From Aquanectria penicillioides (lineage: Eukaryota; Ascomycota; Sordariomycetes; Hypocreales; Nectriaceae), in NCBI GenBank assembly GCA_003415625.1, contig PYIU01000003.1, forward strand, positions 3,162,001 to 3,226,000: 64,000 nt of DNA, read 5' to 3'. Below are positions 24,100-34,165 of this stretch, piece after piece; position 1 is the stretch's first letter; each line of letters opens with the position of its first letter. The notes below the pieces were generated by a model, which was not told the origin of the DNA, did not search any database, and saw nothing but the letters and a program-made list of their open reading frames with translations. The translations under genes and the position numbers were made by a program.

Positions 24100-26800
24100 A
24101 ATAGTAGCAATTGCTTCTTTCTATTATGCGGCTACAGTCCCTATTAACTATTTAAAAGTTAATAACTTATAAAAGGACAATAGAAATACTAGTAGAACCA
24201 CTAAAATCAATAGTAAGAGCTAAATGAGCAAGACCAACCAACTTAAAAAGGAATTCTTCCCCTCCTAAAACCAGACCGCAACTAACAAGCTGCAACCGGC
24301 AGATCTAGCCACAATCTAAAGGTTCTAGACCTTCTTACTATAAAATCCAACTTACACCATAAAAGAAGTTACCTTAGCAGATTCTCCTATTTTTAATAAA
24401 TTAAAGGATCTATTCTATTAAATATATAATAATAACAGCAAACTACAAAATACCAATCAGCCCTAAAAAAAAGCTTTTCCTATTCATTAAAACATTATTA
24501 ACCAATATATAATCACATCCACTTAAAAAACAGTTAAAAGCATTATCTTAAACGCTAAAACGGTAGAACTAGTGCTAGAGGAGCGCTTAAAGGCACAATA
24601 CCCAAGCTCCTTAAAGGACTCTAACTGCAATTAAGAATCTACAGCTAATTAAAAAGGATCCACTAAAAAAAAGGCAGTAACCTTTAATACCTTTAATTAA
24701 AGACTTTCAATAAAGAAAGGGAAAGAACTAGCAAACAATCCACTATTTCCGCAAAGACCACTATAAGACCTATTTCAATAAAAGAAGGGGGATCCAATAG
24801 ACCCTAAAGAATTAAAGGGTTTATTAAGCAGGGGCTAGATATTAACCCTAATCTTGTCAAACCCAATACTAATAGGGATAAATCCTACTAGCAGCCAAAA
24901 AACCTCTAGTTTAGGGGAATTATTAGGATCTTTTAATACCATTAAGTAAAGCATAAAACTTAACCCTTTAGTAGCAATAGTACAAGCAATCTACTAGCAA
25001 CTAAAAAGAGTAGAACTATTAAACTAAGCGCTATTTACAGAAAAAGTTACTACTGCCCTAATGAATCCCACATCTTAGGCTAAGGTTCAGCCGCTAAGGG
25101 CAAGCACCCTAGCAATAGTCTAGGATTACTACATTAGGCCCTTAGTTTTGCCTATTAAAGAGCCTTTACCAATTAAGTAAAGTTAGGAATTAAGGATCTA
25201 TAACTAAAGCTGGCCTTATAACTTGCAGTACTTAAGGCGCAAGAATAAAGGTATATTAAGCTATACAAATAGTTTCTTGCATCAACTACCCTTAGGACCA
25301 ATAACATTAAAACCGCCCCAATAGAACACAAGAGCGCCTAATTAAGCACTAACTTTTGCATTAAAGTCTCGCAAGAATAATATCCAACTTTAAGATATAG
25401 GCCTCTTTTAGCTTAATGCAAAAGAAGGGGATACTAATAGCAGAGGTATATTTTATAATAAAAAACAGATTATTTTTAGCAACATTAAACTATAGATTAA
25501 TGCACTTAAATCTTACTGAATGAACGCCAATCCTAACACTTAAGAATACATCTATATAAATCTATAGAGTTTATTTTGCAGATCTGCGCTTATCTAGTAT
25601 TACCATTAATTGGACTAAAATAAAAGGGAAGAGCTATAAAAACAATTAATCGATATACTATATATATACCTTTATAAAGAATTTAAAATAAAGCTAAACA
25701 ATACAATAAAGTGGCTAAAATTAGCTAAATACACTAAGACTAATATTATAAAAGACATTTCTATACAAGCATTTACTGTAAAAGTCTTTGCAAAAGAGTG
25801 GGCTCTTAGCCATATAGCTAACATTTAGCTCCTTTTTGCAGTCTATATAAGACTAGATCTAGAGCTAAAAGTGCTTTATTTAGCACTAATAGCATAGGAT
25901 ATAAGATCCTTATTCTTAAGGGCAATTAATAAAAAGCAATATTAGCTTAAAGACAAGCTCCAAGCCGCACCTTAAGGGGTTAGTAGACCTAGCATAAAGA
26001 AGGCATTTATTGCCAATAAAAGCAATAGATCTAATAATGCAACTAAGGATAAAGAAGTGCATTAAGGACACTAAGGTAAGGGAAACCATCCTAATAGACA
26101 GTACTAAACCATACCTCTAAAGCGCTTTAGTAATTAAGAAACTTAATATAGGAACTTAACCCTAAAGAAGCCTAGAATAGACTAGTAGAAAATAAAACCT
26201 TAATGGAATAATTGATTGTATAAACAATAGAGAAATAATAACCATAATATGCATATACCTGCTTAAAAGCAAGATAGTAGGAATTGACCGCCTTCATAAA
26301 GATTCAATTAATATTAATATTAAAAGGGAGCCTCAAATAGTAAAGCCAATCTCTTAAAGGTTCGGCTATACTATAATAATAAAGGATTCCATTAAAGATA
26401 TTAAGAACTACTAAATAGTAGATATACACTAATAGAAGAAAGGGATGATTCCAATAAATTATTAGAAGGTTCCTCTATTAAAGAGAATAAAGATAATTTA
26501 GCTTTTATAGAAGTCTATTATATAAGTAAAGAAAGAATAAAGAACACAAACTTTACACTAAAAATAGGCTAAGTTATTAAAGCTATAGGCAGGCCTAACT
26601 TTTATTAATATCTAGAAAAAAGAGCAAATACTTACCTTAAGCTATCAATTAAGTTTAATAATAAGGGCAATTCCTATAATATTTATATTAATACTAAAAC
26701 TTTAATAGTTTTAGTTAATAAGGAATAGTTAAAAGCCTATACAATAAAAGTAGTATAAAAGCAATAAGCCCTAAAAAGAGTAAATAAGGTTAGCGCCAAT
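24100..26800 (+). pseudogene. gag-like region of the Ty3/gypsy element, degraded
   Basis: This lies between the left LTR and the protease. Plus-strand frames are Lys/Asn-rich with many RIP-type stops, as expected for a decayed capsid gene, but no CCHC zinc knuckle could be identified with confidence. Assigned by position. The first bases after the LTR would hold the primer binding site, which is too altered to name a tRNA. Confidence 0.5.
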
Positions 26801-27690
26801 ATAGAAATCCTAGAATTAGCTACCTTTAACTTCTATATACCTAAAATCGCTAAAGATAAAGAAGTATTTATACATTTTATAGTAACTATAGATATTATAA
26901 AACAATTAGGATCTAAAATGCTAATAGGAATGAACTTTCTATTTAAGTATAGAGCTAAGGTCAATTTTATTAACCCTAATGTTACATTCCGCTCAGCCCA
27001 CAATATAATCTCCAGGGCAGAAGTATTTTAAATGCATCAAAAGAACTTTACTAAAGCGGTAACCAGCGCAAGTATAGTAGTAATCGCACTAAAGGAGACC
27101 GCTTTTATTCAAGCCAATTGGAAGGACCTCCCCAACTTTAGAGATGCCTAAGGAAATCCAAAGGCCTATTACTTCCAATCCTCCTATAGCGCCATTTCTA
27201 ATGCTATAGTAGATAAAACCACCCTAAGACTGGTCTAGATTCACAACACTAGCAACAAGAAGCTAGTCATAAGATAGCAATAATAAATAAAACAAATCGC
27301 TAATTATAATAGGGAGGAGAAAGCTAACTATATTAAATTGAACAAAAGCATCCCTAGCCTATAGGAAAAGGAATTTAACTCTATAGAAGGATTTCTAGCC
27401 GCTATAAAAGGGAATAACCTATTAAAAGAAGATAAGGGATTCAATCCATTTAGGGTTAATACTAGCACTCCAAGCTATAGGATTTCTAGACCTAAAGATA
27501 TCCCTAACATTAAGAATAAATATAGAGTATATATAGCCTACTTAAATCAAGCAGCAGCAAAAAGGATCCGCAATACAATAGACAGATATAACATTTATAG
27601 GGATAGAGAGATTATCCCTATGCCTAAGGAAATAAAGATACAGATAGATCTAATAGATAGATAGCAGAACTAGAAATATACAGTCAGAAA
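26800..27690 (+). pseudogene. Protease and linker region of pol, degraded
   Basis: A frame near 26880-26990 reads IIKQLGSKMLIGMNFLFKYR, matching the C-terminal part of retroviral-type aspartic proteases in gypsy elements (typically LIGMDFL). The Asp-to-Asn change is the transition RIP would make. The following 700 bp is the linker to reverse transcriptase. Confidence 0.65.
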
Positions 27691-28430
27691 ATACCCATTA
27701 GGCGCCAAAGACCGCGCCTTACTAAACAAAAAACACAATAAGCTACAAGCAAAAGGCAAAATAGAACTAATAGACCAACTAGCCCCAATAGTATACCCTA
27801 CTTTTATTATCTAAAGGGTAGTAAACAGCAAAAGGAAAGGGAGAGTTATAGTCAATCTACAACCACTCAACTAATTAGCTATACCTAATGCCTACCCTTT
27901 ACCCAATCAATCCAACATTATAGCCAATATAAAGGGCAAGAAATTTTACTTTATAATAAATAGATTAAGGTTTTTTTACTAGCTGCCTATTTTAAGCGCC
28001 TATAGAAACTATATAGTTATTATATTCAATAGAAGACTTAAGGTTTCTAATATTACATTAATGGGATTTAAAAATGCACTAGCATTTACATAAAGGTTTA
28101 TAGACCAACTTTTTAGGGAATATAGACACTTTATGCAAGCCTACATTAACAATATAATTGTCTTTTCCAATACCCTAGACGACTATCTAAAACACTTAAA
28201 AATTGTCCTAAGGTTAATATAGAACAATAGGCTACAAATTGCAGTAAAGAAATCCTTCTTTAAATACCCTACAGTATGGCTATTAGGTTTTATCGTTAAT
28301 AGTAAAAGAATCCATAAGACAAGCGATAGATTGAAGGCATTTGCAAAAATAACCTTTCTAAAGAACCTATTGGCGCTTAAAACCTTTATTGGAATAGTAG
28401 GATATCTGCAGCAAGGGATTCTATAGTATA
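27690..28430 (+). pseudogene. Reverse transcriptase domain, RIP-inactivated
   Basis: Readable RT blocks are VIVNLQPLN, AIPNAYPLP, ITLMGFKNALAFT and, at about 28138-28165, YINNIIVFS. The last stands where YxDD is required, so both catalytic Asp residues read Asn. LLGFIVNSKRI and a FIGIVGYLQQ thumb-like end follow. Several stops lie in frame. The order matches Ty3/gypsy RT. Confidence 0.9.
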
Positions 28431-28639
28431 ACATCTAAATCCAACCTCTGCAGACATAAAAAACGGCAATATTGCGGCAAGCTAAGGAGCAGCAACTAAT
28501 TCCAATTGGACTATTAAAACCGACTTAAAGGAAGAAAGCAATAACCCAAATGTTTAAACCAATAGAAAAAGAATTAAAAGCATTCTAGAACTTAAAAACC
28601 TTTTTAGAAATGCAGTTCCTTCTCCATTATTACAATTCA

Positions 28640-29260
28640 GCAAAGCCTCTATTTTTTAAGCTAAATGCATACAAAAATGGATTTAAATTATATATCTTCT
28701 AGCTCTATAGGGACTGGAATAGAATTAGCATTTTAGGCAAGGATATCCTAGCCACCCAATTGAAACCAATACTATTCCTTTTAAGGTTAACTTCCTTAAT
28801 GGAATGGGGCTACAGTTCCACTAAGGCAGAAGTGGCAGCAGTTGCCTAGGCTATTAGAAAGCTATAGAAAATGGTCTAATCTAACTGCAGTCCAGTTAAT
28901 ATTATAATAGACCATACTGCTATAGAAAGGATTATAATATACACTTCCCTTAATATAATGGACCTTAATAAAGCTAACCTAAAGCTTGCTAAGATCTTTA
29001 ATTATCTCTTTAGATTCAACCTAAAAATATTTCATATTCCCGGAACCCTTAATGTAGTTCCAGACGCTCTTTTAAGGCTACTAGTAGAGGAACCACTCTA
29101 TTGGCAAGCTATAGATAGCCGTTTCAATAAGCTAAATGCCAAAGCCAATATAGCAAAAGCCAATGCAATTAAAATTGCAATATTACCTAAATTCCATAAG
29201 GAAATGCTTAAGGGATATAGTAAGGATCTAAAACTTAATAGGATCTACACCTATATCTAA
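28640..29260 (+). pseudogene. RNase H domain and connection to integrase, degraded
   Basis: FFKLNAYKNGFKLYIF stands where TDAS.....L is expected, again with an Asp replaced by Asn. STKAEVAAVA holds the conserved STKE-like Glu, and FHIPGTLNVVPDALLR is the typical RNase H end preceding integrase. The stretch from 28958 to 29260 is open for 100 codons, the longest intact piece of pol. Confidence 0.85.
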
Positions 29261-29299
29261 GGGATTCAACAGAACAACACTCAAAACCCATAAAAAAAG

Positions 29300-30540
29300 C
29301 AGCATATAAACCCATTCCGCCTATAGGAGCTAGCAGAAGATGGATTGCTCTATTATATAGATTATAGAGGGCAGAAAAGACTTTACATTCCTAGGCTAGC
29401 AGTTAAAACCATCCTTATAACCGTCTATAATAACTTATAGTATACTAAAATCTTTAAGATTTTGCATAAATTAAGCTATATCTATTTCTATAGAATAAGC
29501 AAGACAGTAAGGAAGTTTATTGCACACTGTCCAATATGCAAGGAGAATTTAATAGATAGAAGACCGCTAATAGGCAAACTAAAGTTAATTCCTACAGTTC
29601 TATAACTATTTTATACTATTGCATTAAACTTTATAACTAACCTTCCTAAAGTTACATCTATAGATACAGCATAGGCAATCCTAAACTATAATAAGCTAAA
29701 TTAGCTATACTTAATAAACTATTTATTTTTAAAGAAAACTATCCTTATATTAAGGCATTTAATATATACTATACAGAACTAGGCATTTATTCTACTAAGG
29801 GCATTGCTTCTATGCAATTAAGGAATACCTATATATATCCTTAGCAATTAAAACCTAAAGTTTATAAGCGGTATATAAAGAGCTATATTAGCCTTTCTTA
29901 ATGCAGGGGTCCTTATATCCACTATATATTACTCCCAAACCAATAGTATATCCAAAAGAAAGAACTAAATAATAGAAATCGCAATGCAGTATTACATTAC
30001 TATAAAGCTAAATACACCCTAAATACAGGCGCTTTCAGCAATCTAGCATAACCTAAACAATATAATTGCCTTAGCTATAGGTCGCTTACTAAATAAACTA
30101 CTATACAGTTTTAAATTAAAGATAGTTATTAAATTTACTGCTAAAAGCAAAATTGCCAACTAAAAAGCTAATAGAACTGCACTAAAGGTCCTATACAAGT
30201 TATACTTACAGAAAGCGCAACTCCTAATAGACATAGCAGCCGCACTATTAAAGATCCAATATAACCAATATTATCAACCGATTAAGATCAATAAAGGAAA
30301 CGTTATTTACCTATAGCTACATAAAGGATACCACTTACTAGGGAAACTAAAGCGCAAATAGTCTCCTACTAAAGCCAGACCCTATAAGGTAATCCGCAAG
30401 ATCTACAGTTAAGCTATTGAACTTAACTTCCCTCTATACTAGCAGGTGCATCTAATAGTCTTTATTGCCTAAATATGGAAACTAAAGCAAAGGGACAACC
30501 CTTTTAATTGTATGCCGCCACTGCTACCAGCCATTAAAAT
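29300..30540 (+). pseudogene. Integrase (zinc-binding and core), degraded
   Basis: The HHCC zinc-binding module is visible, ending in HCPICKENL at about 29523-29550, followed by the usual RRPLIGKLKLIPT segment. The DDE core (FYTIALNFITNLP, then a long run with stops) follows to about 30200, and a basic segment to 30540. Confidence 0.85.
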
Positions 30541-30549
30541 TAATAGGGA

Positions 30550-30750
30550 TAAGGCAGTAGGCCAATAGAAAATAGATAGAATCGTCTAATAAAAGATTTA
30601 ATAGTATAAATAAAGGCCAATGCATTACTTTCTATTGCAATAAAAAGAATATATTGCTAAAGACAATAAATAGATAAATAAAATTAAATTAAGGGAGAAT
30701 GCTTTTGATTTTATTAATAAATACCTAACTGCTAACCCTATATTATAGAA
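30550..30750 (+). pseudogene. Chromodomain-like C-terminus of pol, degraded
   Basis: The frame reads KIDRIV, then HYFLLQ-KEYIAKDNK, then KLRENAFDFINKYL. This pattern resembles the chromodomain (YLVRWKGY, then a W..E.N.. helix) at the end of chromovirus integrases once RIP-type stops are read as Trp or Gln. It would place the element among chromoviruses, which target heterochromatin. Identification is by eye. Confidence 0.55.
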
Positions 30751-31499
30751 AAAAGAATATAAAAAAAAGGTTAGAAATTGCTATAAGGTATAGTAAACCT
30801 AACATCCAAACAGCTAAAAGCTGCCTATTAACTCTTACTATTATAAGAAAATTCTCTTCTATATATTTGCTATTTAATTTAAAAGGATTTAGCATAAAGG
30901 TAGCTAAATTCTATAAAAAAGGGAATGTTTAAAATAAATTAATAGTAATTTACAATTAGCTTATTTAACGTACAATTAAGGTAACTAAGTAAAGTAAATA
31001 ATTAGGCGCTTGCATAGCATAAAGGCAACTGCTATAGCCTAATGCGCCTTTTTTAACTTTTTTAACTTTACACAACCTTTATTTTCTATTCCTATATATA
31101 GCCCTACATTTTATTGATTTTAATAGTGCAAATACTAAAACCTATTGCCTGCTAAACTTCTTAGCTTTTCTTTTTTATTTTGCGTAAATATCTAACTGCT
31201 ATAGGAACTATTACCTATACTATTGGATTTAGCATCTTTACTATTAATTTTAGCCCCTCTATTATTAATTCCTATACTTTTCTCTACCTCTCTTTTATAA
31301 ACATTTATATAATAGCTAGTCTAGTGCTTGCTATATTAGATCTAGCACCCCTATCGCTAATCTTAGCTCCTTTACTATTAATTTTAGCACCCCTTTATAG
31401 CTTAAGCCCCTTTAGCTTCAGACCTCTTACTATTAGCTAGCAGCAATATAGAACTTACTGCTATATATTAGTAAATTAAGCAGCAGAACAATATATATA

Positions 31500-33420
31500 A
31501 AGCTTATTCCATTAAGAAGAAGCATAAATCCATTAGTTAATTCATTAAAAACTATACCAATCAGTCTTTTTTCAATAAGTATAGAGTTTCCTGCAATAAT
31601 ATTTTATTTAGACTTTTAAATAGGCATTGGACATTATCCAATAGATACAATAGGCTTATTAATACTTATAACAATAGCAGCAACAAATCCAATATTAATA
31701 TTAACAATTCCAATACCATAATGTTATTAACTATAGCATCCTTAGCAAAAAATAACAATCCAATAGAATCTACCTATAACTCTATTATTAATTGCAATTA
31801 TATTAATAACAATACTAGCCTCTTTAGCAAAGACTTAAATGCTAGCACACAACAACTTTAGGATAATACAAATGCATTAATACAGATAAAGGAGAAAGGG
31901 GATCCAAATTAAAATTAGGAGTTTTTATCTTTAGACAATAGAATAGAAAATAAAGATAAAAAAGACAATAAAGAGATTATAGTAATTAATAGGGAATATG
32001 CTAGATACAGCAGAAAGAGTATTAGCAGAAAGACCTTAAGAGAAAAGACTCCTACCTAATATAGTAGAAGGGATTCAAACGCTTAAAATGCAGATTAAAA
32101 TCTTATTGCTTTAACTACCAGCACTTATAAAGGATTTAAATAAAAAGTAGACATTCCTATAAGTAGGGGTTTAGCCTACTGTAAATACAATAAATTAATA
32201 GGGATAATAGGGTTAAAAGATAATAGAATCAATACTAAAGGCACTATAACCTATAATAATTACTATCTCTTAAGCAAACCGGTTAATAGGCCAAGAAGCT
32301 AAAGGCAAGATAATGCATTTATTTGCCTTACTTATAACTTCTAGCTTTACAGCCTAAAAGGTGCTCTTAACAGCAAACCCAATAAATCCCACCCTTTAAT
32401 AGACCTTTTCATTAAGTGTAAAGAAGTTATTAACTAGCACTACAATCAAGTCAATAAAAAGACTAGCATTAGGTTTAAGCCTTTTAAGGCAGAATTTAGC
32501 CTTATTTAGTGCATTAAAACCGCCGCTATAAACGCCTTTGCCTTCTATTAAAACGGCAAGTACAATAAGTTTTAAGGGAACTGCCAGCACTTTATGGCCA
32601 AGCTGCTTAAAAAAGAGAAAGCAGTAGCTATAGTTTTTATCAATCCTTATAGTATAACTAACGCTTTAGCTACTAAATACCTTATTACTATAAGGTATAG
32701 TTATCTAATAGATATTAATGTATTAAATTAGTATAACCACTCTATTGGAAATAACTTATTTATTGCAAAAGCTATTATAGCTAATATAGCTACTAGCGCC
32801 TACCAAACTATAACTAAAATCAAGACTTTAAAGGATAAAGTTGCCTAACTTAAGGAGCAGCTTAAGGCTAATGCTAAATCTATTAATATTAGATTCTATA
32901 AAGTTGCCAATAAAGTCAAGAAATAAGCTATTAATATCTCTACTCTTAATAACTTAACTACTTACCTTAATACTATTAGCAATAGCCAGAACGATAAGAT
33001 CAAGGAATTAACAGTTCGAATAGCAAAAGCGGAGAAATCCAAGTCAATAGCTCTTTTGGCAGCCAATAAGGCTAAGCTAATTGAAACCATTATAGCTTAA
33101 ATTAAATCCAAACTCTCTTAAGGCAGATCGGCTAAAGGCAATCAACTATCTTATACACCTACTCCTAGCCTATTAGAACAGGCGCCTTTATCAACACTTC
33201 AGGCAAACAATACAGTATATCAACATACAAATTTACAGCCTACTAGCAACTTTCTTTTAGAAAAGAAGCAACCCAATAAGGCTATAGCAGCCAGCTCCTT
33301 TAAGCGCTACAAGCCTAATAGCACAATAGAGGAATTAGCAGCTAGGCCATTAAAGTCAGCTCCTAATAAAAAGGGATCCCCTTTTGCTATTATTAATATT
33401 AATAATCTATTCAATTAATT
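31500..33420 (+). pseudogene. Extra reading frame downstream of pol, coiled-coil, function unknown
   Basis: A long plus-strand frame, broken only by RIP-type stops, occupies most of the 2.7 kb between pol and the right LTR. The first part is Asn/Ser-rich. The middle (about 32820-33110) is helical with heptad-like spacing (KTLKDKVA, LKEQLKANAKS, VRIAKAEKSKSIALLAA). The last part is Pro/Ser/Lys-rich to about 33420. I do not recognise it. It lacks the membrane spans expected of an env-like protein. It may be an accessory gene of the element or captured host sequence. Confidence 0.5.
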
Positions 33421-33699
33421 ATATCCTTAATACTTTATGCGCTAATACTAGTAGCCGCTAGGCTAACTGGATTCTATTAGGGTTATGTAGAATTAAAAGG
33501 AAATAATAGGGAAATCTATAGGTCTATATAAGGATTTAGGAACTTTGCTAGGAATTTAAAAGCCAATAGCTAAATACTATAGTTATATAGAATAAGCAAG
33601 AACAATTAATAAATAGGGTAAGTGTAAGGTAGATATTAGGGACTTAGCTTTAATTTTCACCACTATAAACAGTAGTCTTTCTTTCAATTTAAGGGCACT

Positions 33700-34010
33700 T
33701 ATTATATATGCAGATCACATAATAGATAGTACTCTTAAATAATCAGCCTCTACATCTCTTAAGTAGAGGTCAACAATCTATAAGTACATTCATACCTTAG
33801 GACCTATCATCACAGTAGTCTTAAGACATGAGTTAAGTAGAGTTCAACACACGATCAATCATTACCTACAGCTAAGCTATTGATTCTAATGTGACTGCAG
33901 AGCCTGTATATGCGCCTTCCAGTATAACCGCAAGACAAGTAGTACAACGGTTCTATCGTTGAGACTGTCACTTCCAACACCACTCATAACAGACCAAACG
34001 AACCGTAACA
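33700..34010 (+). repeat. Right (3') LTR, 311 bp
   Basis: Ends ACCGTAACA, keeping the canonical CA terminus, and begins TATTAT (RIPped TGTTAC). It is gap-free against the left LTR. It keeps more C/G states than the left copy over most of its length, but fewer in the first 60 bp. Confidence 0.93.
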
Positions 34011-34015
34011 GTATC
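34011..34015. repeat. Target site duplication, right copy (GTATC)
   Basis: Identical to 23784-23788 and placed directly after the right LTR. Confidence 0.85.
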
Positions 34016-34165
34016 TATAATACCATAAGATCCAATCTATATAACCTCCTTTAAAGTTATCGCTAAAAAGAGCTTATAGGCTAGTCTTTAGTGGAATGGC
34101 TTTATGATTAGCTAAAAGACTAAAATAATTATTATTTCCATAACCTTTATAATACCTTAGGTTAA
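34016..34165 (+). pseudogene. RIPped MULE-type transposase fragment (right half)
   Basis: Reading continues in the same frame as the left half. After one copy of GTATC the codons give YNTIRSNLYNLL and then KELIG, SLVEWLYD and LKD, with RIP-type stops between. This resembles the region after the FAR1-like domain of MULE transposases. It is lost by about 34165, where GC-normal sequence resumes, so the host element was already truncated or has decayed. Confidence 0.6.

Larger units (their letters stand above)
23789..34010 (+). mobile_element. Full-length Ty3/gypsy LTR retrotransposon with chromodomain-like end, heavily RIPped
   Basis: A 10,222-bp element bounded by two 311-bp LTRs and a perfect 5-bp target duplication. 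Between the LTRs the plus strand reads, in order, a gag-like region, an aspartic protease, reverse transcriptase, RNase H, integrase zinc finger and core, a chromodomain-like segment, then an extra coiled-coil reading frame before the right LTR. Protease-RT-RH-IN order defines Ty3/gypsy. Every domain carries multiple stops of the CAA/CAG to TAA/TAG and TGG to TAG/TAA type, and Asp-to-Asn changes in catalytic motifs, so the copy is dead. The TA-rich composition fits RIP. The length exceeds the usual 5-8 kb for fungal gypsy elements because of about 2.7 kb after integrase. Confidence 0.93.

Noticed and set aside
31500..33420. Envelope-like gene downstream of pol
   Set aside because: No signal peptide, membrane span or Cys-rich ectodomain; the frame is hydrophilic and coiled-coil.
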